This document shows positions 1 to 8,616 of a stretch of DNA of 64,000 nucleotides, piece after piece. The notes under the pieces are model-generated. The model saw only the letters and a list, made by a program, of their open reading frames with translations. It ran no database searches and had not been told where the DNA came from. The position numbers were made by a program, and so were the translations under genes. Each line of letters opens with the position of its first letter. The stretch's first letter is position 1. Source of the DNA: Spirosoma sp. KUDC1026 (GTDB taxonomy: Bacteria > Bacteroidota > Bacteroidia > Cytophagales > Spirosomataceae); contig NZ_CP056032.1 in NCBI RefSeq assembly GCF_013375035.1, positions 728,001 through 792,000 of the forward strand. The letters run 5' to 3'.

Positions 1-670
1 TTGGCTCCTGCTGAACTTTCGTGTACAGTGATTTTTCGACCAGGGGCTCGTCCTTCGTGTTGATAAATCCCTGCAGAGCGGCCAGTACACTTTCCCGACG
101 TTCGGGTTGCTTGCCCGTCTTTAGAATTTCGTCAATAGCTTTTTCGGTTTGGCCAGCTGCGCGGTAAAGTGTCATCAGGTCACCGCTGTAGGCCGTCGGA
201 TCTTTAGTTACGTCCCGGGCAGTTTCATAGGTTCGTATAGCCCAGTTGGTTTCGCCGATCTCGTTGAAAGCTTCAGCCACCTTTTCCAGTTTTCCCGGTG
301 CCGACTTTGCCGACTGTATAGCCGCGTTGTACTGCGTAGCGCTTTGGGTCGTGTCTCCTTGCGAACTGGCCACCTGACCAAGCATCAGTTCGTAGTATGG
401 CTTGTTCGCTTCATCGGCCCGAGTCTGCTTTTTCAAAAACTTTACGGCTTCCTCACGCTTGCCTGTTTTTGTCAGGCTCGTAATGTATCGGTTCAGCCGC
501 AACCAGGTCATGTTGGATTTTAACAACTTCCCATATTCAACCGCGGCCTTCTCGAACTCATTAGCCTTGTAGTACTCATCGGCCAGCGACGTTTCATTTT
601 GACCCCATGCCTGACCGACGACTCCCAAGCCGCTCAGCAACGTTAAGACAACTATTAACCTTATTAACAT
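1..670 (-). CDS. Secreted tetratricopeptide-repeat protein, 3' end cut by window edge
   Basis: Reading leftwards from the ATG at 670-668, the frame stays open to the window edge, about 223 codons. It begins MLIRLIVVLTLLSGLGVVGQ, a signal peptide ending near GQAWGQ, so the product is exported. The mature part has helix pairs typical of TPR units, such as ADEYYKANEFEKAAVEYGKL and SLTKTGKREEAVKFLKKQ, then further A/Y/G-spaced repeats. TPR proteins are scaffolds for protein-protein contacts; no enzymatic domain is seen. The gene points away from the origin-like segment on its right, which must also hold its promoter. The C-terminal half is missing, so a fused domain cannot be excluded. Confidence 0.8.
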   Translation of the reverse strand, partial: MLIRLIVVLTLLSGLGVVGQAWGQNETSLADEYYKANEFEKAAVEYGKLLKSNMTWLRLNRYITSLTKTGKREEAVKFLKKQTRADEANKPYYELMLGQVASSQGDTTQSATQYNAAIQSAKSAPGKLEKVAEAFNEIGETNWAIRTYETARDVTKDPTAYSGDLMTLYRAAGQTEKAIDEILKTGKQPERRESVLAALQGFINTKDEPLVEKSLYTKVQQEP

Positions 671-1172
671 TTTATATAAAAGTCTTTTTTAAAAAACGTT
701 GTTATAGTCATTATGCATGTGGAAAAGTGAACAAGTATGTTGTCCACTTCTTGTTCAGCTCTTTGTGGATAAATATACGCTTTTGTTCACAACTAATAGT
801 TTACTTATCCACATGTAATTGATTAGTAATTAAGATAATAACATTTTATCCACAATTTTGATCTTTAAGTTTTCCAGTTTTGTGAACAAATTTTATACAC
901 AATTACTCATGAGGATAAAGAGTGCATTAACGCGTTGATATGTTTCCGTTTCTCCACAGTTTCCAGCCTGATCAGATCCAATGTGGAGAAGTCTCGATTT
1001 ACTCCACATCCTTCTCGTTCGTTATAAACAGGTTCTCCACAGAGGTGTGCTATTTATCCACACACTTATTCACCGATAATTTTAACTTTTTTAATTTAGA
1101 ATTGACCTGCTTACCGGTGAAGCAAAAAGGAAGGTCTCAAAGTCATTTTACTAGCTTAGTGAACAGCTTATA
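671..1172. other. oriC: Probable chromosomal replication origin (oriC) with a DnaA-box cluster
   Basis: This roughly 500-bp AT-rich segment between two genes carries many DnaA-box sequences. Exact TTATNCACA boxes lie at 764-772 (minus), 805-813, 846-854, 893-901 and 1054-1062 (plus). A variant, TTCTCCACA, occurs three times: 950-958 (plus), 982-990 (minus) and 1033-1041 (plus). Weaker matches are at 718-726 and 881-889 (minus) and at 783-791 (plus). AT-rich tracts at 671-715, 815-905 and 1063-1105 could be unwinding elements. mnmG (gidA), a common neighbour of bacterial origins, lies 1 kb away, with a parS-like palindrome upstream of it. Against this, the genes just to the right are transcribed toward the segment, and dnaA is not in the window. 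Confidence 0.8.
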
Positions 1173-2108
1173 CTACGCCTTCTTAAATACGTATGTGATA
1201 CTTGACGACTGACCTGTCTTACTGGCTTTGCTATTCGATGTCAGTCCCACCCGCATACTCTCAACATAATTTGTTTTGCCCGTTCGATATTTGGAACTGA
1301 GCATGCTAATATAGAAAGCATCAAACGGCATCTGTTTCTGGTCAGTCAAGGTAAAGCCGTGTTTCTTAAAAAGGGCTGTTATTGTATCAGGTGTGAAATG
1401 GTAGAAATGCCGGGGCACGTCATAAGCTGCCCAGTAACTCTTATAATAATCAGCATCGTAGGAAGCGCAGTTAGGAACTGCAATAATGACCGTTCCTTCG
1501 TTGCTGAGCAAAGAGTAAAGCTGTGAGACTACTTTGTTCAGATCGGGCATATGTTCTAATACGTGCCACATACTGATCACATCAAAGTTTTGCTTTGCCT
1601 CAACCATCTCTATACTTTCTTCGACTGGCATACTAAGCTTCTCTTCAGCTACTTTACGCGCATCTGTATCTGGTTCTACTCCCGTAATGTTCCAGCCAGC
1701 CTGCTGGCAAGCCAACAGAAACGAACCTGTACCACAGCCTATGTCCAGCACCTCCCCTACCCTACCGGTTAATTTGTTAATCAAATTAACTTTACCCCGT
1801 AGAGTGTAATTACGTACCAATCGATATACCGAGTTAATAAGTCCCCCGCCGGTATCATTGTGAGAAACGTATTGGTCGGACTTGTAATATGAGCCAATTG
1901 TTGATGCGTCAGGGCGTGGATTCGTAAACTTAAAACCGCACTTGTTGCATTGTTGTATGGTAAAGTTCTGGCTACTGACCAGGTAATCTTTGCAGGTCAA
2001 TACGTTCGTAAATTGATTCGTGTCGCAGACGGGGCAAACGGCAATGGTTTCCAAAGAAGTAAAAATAGGTTGAATGTAAAACGGGCTGGCAATGAATTTC
2101 GGTTTCAT
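1173..2108 (-). CDS. Class I SAM-dependent methyltransferase with N-terminal zinc ribbon
   Basis: The 311-residue product has two CxxC pairs (C25/C28 and C54/C57) forming a probable zinc ribbon, followed by the FTNPRP motif common in this subgroup. A Rossmann methyltransferase domain follows, with the SAM-binding loop LDIGCGTG at 121-128, the acidic residue of GVEP near E145, and the WHVLEHMPD segment of UbiG/Coq3-like enzymes. The substrate cannot be told from sequence; relatives act on small molecules, lipids or sugars. Its start lies 21 bp after the mnmG stop on the same strand, so the two are probably cotranscribed. It ends inside the edge of the origin-like segment. Confidence 0.85.
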   Translation of the reverse strand: MKPKFIASPFYIQPIFTSLETIAVCPVCDTNQFTNVLTCKDYLVSSQNFTIQQCNKCGFKFTNPRPDASTIGSYYKSDQYVSHNDTGGGLINSVYRLVRNYTLRGKVNLINKLTGRVGEVLDIGCGTGSFLLACQQAGWNITGVEPDTDARKVAEEKLSMPVEESIEMVEAKQNFDVISMWHVLEHMPDLNKVVSQLYSLLSNEGTVIIAVPNCASYDADYYKSYWAAYDVPRHFYHFTPDTITALFKKHGFTLTDQKQMPFDAFYISMLSSKYRTGKTNYVESMRVGLTSNSKASKTGQSSSITYVFKKA

Positions 2109-2129
2109 TACCAGCCCGTCTAAGTTAAG

Positions 2130-3989
2130 TTATCGTCCCATATAAACCAGTAGAATCGAAATATCGGATGGGCTGACTCCACTAATTCGTGAGGCTTGTC
2201 CTATAGTAGCAGGCTTCGATCGTTTTAGTTTTTCTTTTCCTTCGAACGAAAGCGCCTTTAATCGGTCATAGTCAAACTCTGGATTGATCGCCAGACTTTC
2301 CCATTTCTCCAGCTTTTCGGCATTGCTCTTTTCCCGGTTCAGGTAGTCTTCGTATTTGATCTCGATGACTGTCTGTTCAAGAATCGATTCATCTACCATC
2401 GGCATATCAGGCAGCGTCTCAAGAAGTAGTTGCACGTCGCTCTGGTCAATTTCGGGTCGTTTCAGCAGTGTGTATAGACTACTTTTTTCGCGCAGCAGAG
2501 CACTTCCCTTTTCTTCCAGTAACCCGTTTACATCCTCCGGACTCACTCTCGTTGACCGGATTTTTTGCGTTAGGGAGGCCAGTCCATCACGCTTTGCCAG
2601 CATGGTATCGTACCGCTCCTGCGAAGCTAAACCAATCGCGTAGCCTTTTTCGGTCAGTCGTAAATCAGCGTTATCTTGACGTAACAGGGTTCTGTATTCG
2701 GCCCGCGATGTAAACATTCGATACGGCTCTTCGGTCCCTTTTGTGATCAAATCATCAATTAGGACGCCTATGTATCCCTCCGAACGTTTGATGGTAAATG
2801 GCTCGGCTTCCTTCACATTTCGGTGTGCGTTGATACCTGCCATCAGACCCTGGCAGGCTGCCTCCTCGTAACCTGTGGTGCCGTTTATCTGACCAGCGAA
2901 GAAAAGATTTGAAACAAGTTGCGTCTCTAAGGTTGATTTTAGCTGGGTTGGGGGAAAGTAATCGTATTCCACAGCATAGCCCGGACGGAACATGCGTACG
3001 TTCTCAAAACCGGGAATTTTCCGAATCGCGTCGTACTGTACGTCTTCTGGTAAGGACGTTGAGAAGCCGTTTACATACACTTCTACAGTGTCCCATCCTT
3101 CTGGTTCTACGAAGATTTGGTGCCGGTCTTTATCCGCGAACCGGTTGATTTTGTCCTCAATGGATGGGCAATAGCGAGGGCCTAATCCTTTGATCCGCCC
3201 GGTAAACATAGGTGATTTTTCGAATCCTGTTTTCAGTTCATCATGCACCGCATCATTGGTGTACGTGATCCAGCAACTCCGCTGCTGCTTCAGGGTTGGC
3301 GTATCCGTGTAGGAGAACTTACCTGGTTTTTCATCGCCCAGTTGTTCTTCCATCAGGGCGTAATTAAGGCTGCGGCCATCCACCCGCGGAGGGGTTCCCG
3401 TCTTCATTCGGCCTGCTTCAAATCCCAACGTAACGAGTTGTTCGGTTAGGCCGGTAGCTGAGCGCTCGGCCGTTCGGCCTCCACCAAACACTTTCTCCCC
3501 AATGAACATCTTACCGTTCAGGAACGTACCGTTCGTGAGTACAACAGCCTGGGCCAAAAACGTAACGCCCATGCTGGTTCTAACACCACTTACGCGGCCA
3601 TCCTTTACCAGAATTTCGTTTACTGTATCCTGCCAGAAGTCGACATTATGATTCTGTTCCAATGCTTTTCGCCATTCTCTGGCGAACATATCCCGATCAC
3701 TCTGACAGCGTGGGCTCCACATGGCAGGTCCTTTCGAGCGATTGAGCATCCGAAACTGGATCATACTTTTGTCGCTTATGATCCCTGACAAGCCACCCAA
3801 AGCATCCACCTCGCGTACGATCTGTCCTTTTGCCACGCCACCCATAGCAGGATTACAGGACATTTGTGCTATGGTATGCATATTCATGGTGATCAATAAA
3901 ACTTTAGATCCCATTGTTGCAGCAGCATTCGCTGCTTCACAGCCTGCGTGTCCGGCTCCTACAACTATTGAATCGTAAGACGAGTGCAT
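2130..3989 (-). CDS. mnmG: tRNA uridine-5-carboxymethylaminomethyl modification enzyme MnmG (GidA)
   Basis: MnmG is the FAD-dependent partner of MnmE. Together they build the cmnm5 group on wobble uridine 34 of a set of tRNAs, using methylene-tetrahydrofolate. The 619-residue product has full family length. It shows the N-terminal FAD-binding GAGHAGCE motif at 11-18, the GTPPRVDGRS signature, the CPSIEDKINRF segment, and the C-terminal helical domain ending near SRISGVSPSDIS, which binds MnmE. mnmE is not in the window. The gene heads an apparent two-gene unit with the methyltransferase, and its promoter region holds a 30-bp near-palindrome. The gene is a classic neighbour of replication origins. 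Confidence 0.97.
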   Translation of the reverse strand: MHSSYDSIVVGAGHAGCEAANAAATMGSKVLLITMNMHTIAQMSCNPAMGGVAKGQIVREVDALGGLSGIISDKSMIQFRMLNRSKGPAMWSPRCQSDRDMFAREWRKALEQNHNVDFWQDTVNEILVKDGRVSGVRTSMGVTFLAQAVVLTNGTFLNGKMFIGEKVFGGGRTAERSATGLTEQLVTLGFEAGRMKTGTPPRVDGRSLNYALMEEQLGDEKPGKFSYTDTPTLKQQRSCWITYTNDAVHDELKTGFEKSPMFTGRIKGLGPRYCPSIEDKINRFADKDRHQIFVEPEGWDTVEVYVNGFSTSLPEDVQYDAIRKIPGFENVRMFRPGYAVEYDYFPPTQLKSTLETQLVSNLFFAGQINGTTGYEEAACQGLMAGINAHRNVKEAEPFTIKRSEGYIGVLIDDLITKGTEEPYRMFTSRAEYRTLLRQDNADLRLTEKGYAIGLASQERYDTMLAKRDGLASLTQKIRSTRVSPEDVNGLLEEKGSALLREKSSLYTLLKRPEIDQSDVQLLLETLPDMPMVDESILEQTVIEIKYEDYLNREKSNAEKLEKWESLAINPEFDYDRLKALSFEGKEKLKRSKPATIGQASRISGVSPSDISILLVYMGR

Positions 3990-4003
3990 ATTTGATTTGT
4001 TTT

Positions 4004-4033
4004 GTGAAAATGTTTCACGTGGAAACTTTTCAC
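4004..4033. promoter_or_regulatory. parS-like near-palindrome upstream of mnmG
   Basis: TGTTTCACGTGGAAAC at 4011-4026 is centred on CACGTG and matches the ParB-binding consensus TGTTNCACGTGNAACA at all but the last two positions. It is flanked exactly by gtgaaaa (4004-4010) and ttttcac (4027-4033), giving a 30-bp dyad with 12 of 15 pairs. parS sites are usually near the origin, and this one is about 3 kb from the DnaA-box cluster. It could instead be an operator for mnmG. Confidence 0.55.
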
Positions 4034-4080
4034 GAAAATGTAAAAATTAATTAGAAATGAATTCATGGTAGACTAGGCAA

Positions 4081-4115
4081 CAAAAAACCGTTAACCTTTG
4101 TGCCAGGTTAACGGT
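4081..4115 (-). terminator. Rho-independent terminator of the DUF4175 gene
   Basis: A perfect 10-bp inverted repeat (ccgttaacct at 4088-4097, aggttaacgg at 4105-4114) with a 7-nt loop is followed on the minus strand by TTTTTTG. It lies 20 bp past the stop of the long minus-strand gene and separates it from mnmG. Confidence 0.85.
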
Positions 4116-4133
4116 CATTGTGTAAGGTAATTG

Positions 4134-7100
4134 TTATTTGCCTACTTTTTGAAGGTATTGATTCGCTTCCTTTTTATAAAAGAGATTATAGTTCGGTGTA
4201 ACAGAACGAAGGACTTCAACCTGCTTGACCTTGTTTTGTAATCCAGTTGAATCGAAGAAGGAAGGCGTACTACGTTTCTCTGATTTTGCTGTTTCAGCCT
4301 GCCGTTTCGGGTCTTCTTCCTGTTGCTTTAACGCTTTCTCTGATTCAAGCAAACGAGTCAGGATTTCTTTCTGACGATTAATTGTGTTTTGATTTACACG
4401 TTTGTTTACCAGGTCAGTTTCTGTCTCATCCATCTTTTGCATTAATTCCTGAACCTGTTTTTCCTGTTGCTTACCAACTTCTGTACCCTTCGCATTCTCC
4501 TGCATCTTTTTAAGCATGTTCCGAATCATAGCCTGCTGAGCCGCCATCTGAGAAAGTTCTTCGGATAGTTGTCTGCCCGATTTGCCACCCTGTTGATGAT
4601 CTTTCATCTGACCATTCAGTTTCTCCTGCATCTCCCCTAATCCTTCTTTACTATTGCCCTGCTTGCCGCTTTTACCCTTACCCGGCATAGACATGGCATT
4701 CATTTGCTGCTGCATTTGCTTCAGAACATCACTCAACATGAGAGAGAGGTTATTGATCGAAGTCATGGCAAACTGTTGTTTAGATGAAGCCATGTTCAAA
4801 CGACGATCCCGGAGTTGTTGAACACTCTCATCCATATAAAACTTCATATTCGTGAGCTCCCGCGTAACGAATGACTCGATCTGAACCACCCGGCTAGCCA
4901 GCGCGTTCAGGCTATCCTCGATGATTTTGGCATCATCCTGAAGCTTGAGTTGTTCCTGAGAAAGCTTGATAACCCGAGGATCCTGTAGACTCATTCCCCG
5001 GAAATCTTTCATGATACGCTCCTGTCCAAAAGACAGAGTAATCAAGTTTTCAAGAATATCGCGGAGGTCATCCATGTTCTCCTGCGTTTCCTGCATCTCA
5101 GCCGACTGCATCGATTCTTTCATGGCTTTACTCATGGATCGCATGGATTTAGCGGCTTTGTTTTGTGCTGGAGAAGCCTTCTTACTTTGCTTCTGACTCA
5201 TCTGCTTTTTAGCCTCCTGCATCTGATTATCGACATCTTTTTGATTTTCTTCTGATGCATCCGGTTTATTTAGTTGATCTTTTTCAGCCTGCTTCTCTAG
5301 CTCTTTCAGTTGCTCTTTTGTCTTCTCAAAATCTTGTTCGGACTTCTCCTGCTGCTGCTTTTGCTCATCAGAAGCCTCATCTTTTTTACTGCTTTGTTCT
5401 GCCTGTTTATCCAGCTGATCGGCTTGTTTTTCTAAATTTTCGGCGATGTTGTTCACCTTCTGTTCCAGCTGCATTTGCTTAAAGAGCTTAAGTGCCCGGT
5501 CCAGGTCACGCTCCATGTTACGTTCCTTACGGCTCAGTCGATCCAGCATTTCGGATGCTTTGTCATCCTGCTTACGCTCCAGCATCTGCTTCAATTGCTC
5601 ATACAGTTGCTTGGATTCGGGGTCCATCAATTCGTTGAACAGCTTCTGAAGCTGATCCATCTTCTCTTGAAGCGCCTGGTTTTTCTCGGCGAAACGTTGC
5701 TGCGTATCGTTCGTTTTCTGGAACTGCTCCTGAAGTTTCTGGATCTCCTTTACTAGCTCTTCCCGCTTCTTCAGTACATCCTGAAGTTGTTTTTTATCTT
5801 GAAAGTCGGATGATTTCTTTGTTCGCATCCGTTCTTCCATACTTTTCAACTCCTTCTTAATCTCCTGCGTTTTTGATAAAGCGTTATCAATCTGTTGCTC
5901 GGTGTTCTCGGCTGACTGATCGACTTGTTTCTGGATCTCGGCATTTGATGGAATGACAAAATTCAGCTGGGTGGAGCGAGTTGATTTTGGGCCATTCACG
6001 CCATCATTGTCCCACACCTGAACAAAGTATTCAAGGCGGTCCTCCTGCCCCAGCTTCAGGCTATCGAGCACCCAATTGTACACAAAGTTCTGGGACGTAG
6101 TGGAATGGTTAACTGGAATGTCACGCGAAAATTGAGGAGACGGTTTTCCGTTGCGGATGACTTTATAATTAAGTTTTAGCCTTGAAAAACCGTAGTCGTC
6201 TGAGACCAAACCAGACAACGCAATGTAATTGTACGTCACGCTATCCTGAACCCGGTCGACAGAAATTTGCGGAAAACGGTCCGGAATAACCTGCACATTA
6301 TACTGAATAAGCGAAGGCGTAGCGATCTGTCCATTCTTCAACGAGACAGTATAACTGGCATTTTGCATGAGCCGACGATCAATCGAAAACGTATTATCGT
6401 CGATTAATTTGCCTAGCAGAGGCTTGCTTTCGTTAGCGAAACGCAAAGCCAAAGAGTCAGTATGATCGGCGGCAAACTCCCAATGAACCAGCGTACCCTG
6501 AGGGACTAACAAGTTTCCAACGTTGGTCAATTGTTCAGTAGGCTTGTTCAGGTAGGCTGGATAGTCGAGCCGAACGTTGAAAGATAAAACGGCGGGACGA
6601 TCAATTAATTCAATTTTGTATGTCTGGGAGTTGAATCCAGAAGCTTCCAGATGAAAGTCGAGACCCCGCTGCAGATTGTCGAATAGGTACGTGAATTGAT
6701 CTCCCGATTGCTCTAATTTAAACCGGGTGCCATTCGTTACAACGTAAACAGCATCCGGTATAGCATCCCCTGTCAGCTTAACCGACAACGGAAAATCTTC
6801 ATTTCGAAAGGTTTTCATAGACTTATTCTGCACCACAAACTGGAATGGGGCTTCGTCAACGAACTCCTGATTATAATTAACCAACCGCGTTGAGGACTTG
6901 GCAAAAAAGGCAGGATTAATAATCAGGATCACCAAAATCAACGCCAGGGGTGGAATAGCGTATTTTAGAAACTGTCTGTTCTTATTTATTTGAATCGCAT
7001 TGGAGAAGCGATTGATCAATAGCTGCTGCGAACGCTGATTCAAACTAGCTTGCAACAAGTCACTTTGTTCGGCAGTGACGCGCTGTAACTGAAGTGTATT

Positions 7101-7436
7101 CAGGAGTTTATCACCTATTTCTGGAAAAAACGAACCGATTTGACGAGCGGCTTCGTCGTTTGAGAGTGGTTTATTTAATCCATAAAGCCCTAGTAACGGT
7201 TTGATAATCAACTGATACAGGCCTGTTAATACGACTGCAAGGAAGCCGAAGAATAGCACAGCGCGTCCCGACGAACTGAAACGGCCGATAAACTCAGCTG
7301 TATTGACCAGCAAATAGCCACTTCCCAGGAGTGCCATGAAGAAAAGACTCCCCTTAACTAACTGGTTCTGGAAATACCGTTTCTTGTATTCATCAATGCG
7401 CTGCAATAAGGTCAGGTAGGAATTTATGGATTGCAT
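4134..7436 (-). CDS. DUF4175 family large membrane-anchored coiled-coil protein
   Basis: The 1,100-residue product has hydrophobic segments near residues 28-45, 57-80 and 158-175. A region with beta-sandwich character follows (about 190-500). The second half is very rich in Q, K, E and M with long heptad patterns (about 500-1050), indicating extended coiled coils. This layout and size match the DUF4175 proteins of Bacteroidota, whose function is unknown; a structural or envelope role is only an inference. An upstream small gene lies 18 bp away and is probably cotranscribed. No catalytic motif is visible. Confidence 0.75.
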   Translation of the reverse strand: MQSINSYLTLLQRIDEYKKRYFQNQLVKGSLFFMALLGSGYLLVNTAEFIGRFSSSGRAVLFFGFLAVVLTGLYQLIIKPLLGLYGLNKPLSNDEAARQIGSFFPEIGDKLLNTLQLQRVTAEQSDLLQASLNQRSQQLLINRFSNAIQINKNRQFLKYAIPPLALILVILIINPAFFAKSSTRLVNYNQEFVDEAPFQFVVQNKSMKTFRNEDFPLSVKLTGDAIPDAVYVVTNGTRFKLEQSGDQFTYLFDNLQRGLDFHLEASGFNSQTYKIELIDRPAVLSFNVRLDYPAYLNKPTEQLTNVGNLLVPQGTLVHWEFAADHTDSLALRFANESKPLLGKLIDDNTFSIDRRLMQNASYTVSLKNGQIATPSLIQYNVQVIPDRFPQISVDRVQDSVTYNYIALSGLVSDDYGFSRLKLNYKVIRNGKPSPQFSRDIPVNHSTTSQNFVYNWVLDSLKLGQEDRLEYFVQVWDNDGVNGPKSTRSTQLNFVIPSNAEIQKQVDQSAENTEQQIDNALSKTQEIKKELKSMEERMRTKKSSDFQDKKQLQDVLKKREELVKEIQKLQEQFQKTNDTQQRFAEKNQALQEKMDQLQKLFNELMDPESKQLYEQLKQMLERKQDDKASEMLDRLSRKERNMERDLDRALKLFKQMQLEQKVNNIAENLEKQADQLDKQAEQSSKKDEASDEQKQQQEKSEQDFEKTKEQLKELEKQAEKDQLNKPDASEENQKDVDNQMQEAKKQMSQKQSKKASPAQNKAAKSMRSMSKAMKESMQSAEMQETQENMDDLRDILENLITLSFGQERIMKDFRGMSLQDPRVIKLSQEQLKLQDDAKIIEDSLNALASRVVQIESFVTRELTNMKFYMDESVQQLRDRRLNMASSKQQFAMTSINNLSLMLSDVLKQMQQQMNAMSMPGKGKSGKQGNSKEGLGEMQEKLNGQMKDHQQGGKSGRQLSEELSQMAAQQAMIRNMLKKMQENAKGTEVGKQQEKQVQELMQKMDETETDLVNKRVNQNTINRQKEILTRLLESEKALKQQEEDPKRQAETAKSEKRSTPSFFDSTGLQNKVKQVEVLRSVTPNYNLFYKKEANQYLQKVGK

Positions 7437-7454
7437 GGCGTTCTGGTTGAGTAA

Positions 7455-7799
7455 TTAGACAAGAATGGATTGGAAGTAGAGCAGTACATGCTCCTTTAAA
7501 AAATTCTCCTGCGTTGATAAATCGCCGGGCGGAACCGGTTTCTGCTGAATCCACTGAGGCCAGTTGTCCTTATCGTAGCCGTCAAAAACGTAATAACCCG
7601 ATTGGCTTAGGATGCGGCAAACAGCTATATGCATAAGGTCCTGCTTAGCTTCTTTCGAGAAGCGCTTAGGCCCTTGCCCCAGCTCCTGAACACCAACTAG
7701 AAATAAGACTGCATTTAAGTCTGCGGGGCGCTTCCCAACCAGCGTCTGAAGCTGATCGAGCAAGGTCTCCCATGACTCATTTAAGGTATTTTCGTTCAC
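7455..7799 (-). CDS. Conserved small protein of unknown function
   Basis: This 114-residue acidic soluble protein has no signal peptide or membrane segment, and I do not recognise its family. It contains the motif FDGYDKDNWPQW and a helical first half. The start codon is GTG. It sits 18 bp upstream of the DUF4175 gene on the same strand and is divergent from comF across a 66-bp gap, so it probably opens the DUF4175 transcript. Its even codon use and tight spacing support a real gene. Confidence 0.65.
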   Translation of the reverse strand: MNENTLNESWETLLDQLQTLVGKRPADLNAVLFLVGVQELGQGPKRFSKEAKQDLMHIAVCRILSQSGYYVFDGYDKDNWPQWIQQKPVPPGDLSTQENFLKEHVLLYFQSILV

Positions 7800-7865
7800 T
7801 ATAAGTGGCTGATTTGTTCTTCTATCTAAATTACGCAGATTTCAATTAACTAACGAATAATCGCT

Positions 7866-8576
7866 GTGTTTCAATCTGTTCGTCTATTCTTAACTGATTT
7901 TATCGACCTACTTTTTCCGACGCTGTGTCTGGGGTGCAATCAGGTGCTACTGACACAGGAAAAAGTGCTCTGTACCGGTTGCCGGATCGATATGCCGGAG
8001 ACGAAACAGCATATGTTAGCTGACAGAACAATTACCCTCAATAAGTTTGCCGGAAGAGTGCCGGTGAGCTTTGTCTTTTCGTACGTGTACTTCGTGAAAG
8101 GTGGGCTGGCGCAGCGGCTAATTCACCAGATCAAATACAAAGGCCAGAAGGAAGCCGCCCGGGAAATTGCGAGCTGGTATGGACACCAGTTAAAAAGTGA
8201 AAGCAGGATTCGTGAGGAAATAGACGGAATTGTCAGCGTACCGTTACACAAGAGCCGCTTACGCCAACGAGGATACAATCAGGCTGACTGGATTGCTGAA
8301 GGATTGGCGAGTACGTTAGATATTCCTGTTTGGGCGGATACGCTGGTTAGGCAATCGTTTAAAAAATCGCAGACGAGTAAGAACCGGCTTGAACGATGGG
8401 AGAACGTAAACACGGTTTTCAGCGTCAGTAATGCTGATAAGCTGCTTGGAAAACGAGTGGTGCTTGTCGATGATGTACTGACAACGGGTGCTACCATTGA
8501 AGCTTGTGCGATTGAATTATTGAAAGCTGGCTGCCAGTCGGTCGGGGTAATAACAATAGCGGCTACCCATCGCTGA
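7866..8576 (+). CDS. comF: ComF family protein with phosphoribosyltransferase domain
   Basis: The 236-residue product has an N-terminal four-cysteine zinc finger (C21, C24, C36, C39). A type I phosphoribosyltransferase domain ends in the PRPP-binding motif VVLVDDVLTTGAT at 198-210. The QRGYNQA segment near 134-140 is typical of ComF/GntX proteins. ComFC acts in natural transformation in Gram-positive and some Gram-negative bacteria, moving incoming DNA. In Bacteroidota its role is largely inferred. The start is GTG, with an in-frame TAA 15 bp upstream. It is convergent with gldJ. Confidence 0.88.
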   Translation: MFQSVRLFLTDFIDLLFPTLCLGCNQVLLTQEKVLCTGCRIDMPETKQHMLADRTITLNKFAGRVPVSFVFSYVYFVKGGLAQRLIHQIKYKGQKEAAREIASWYGHQLKSESRIREEIDGIVSVPLHKSRLRQRGYNQADWIAEGLASTLDIPVWADTLVRQSFKKSQTSKNRLERWENVNTVFSVSNADKLLGKRVVLVDDVLTTGATIEACAIELLKAGCQSVGVITIAATHR

Positions 8577-8586
8577 GTAGCCGCTA
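8557..8586. terminator. Hairpin between convergent comF and gldJ
   Basis: A perfect 10-bp inverted repeat (tagcggctac at 8557-8566, gtagccgcta at 8577-8586) with a 10-nt loop covers the comF stop codon. There is no strong T tract on either side, so termination is likely but not certain. Confidence 0.5.
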
Positions 8587-8616
8587 AGCTGTATCAAAAT
8601 TTTATAGGCCTATCCC

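Noticed and set aside
940..1212. Open frame of 90 codons inside the origin-like segment
   Set aside because: It is built largely from DnaA-box sequence and AT-rich spacer, has no protein-family character, and runs into the 3' end of the methyltransferase gene.
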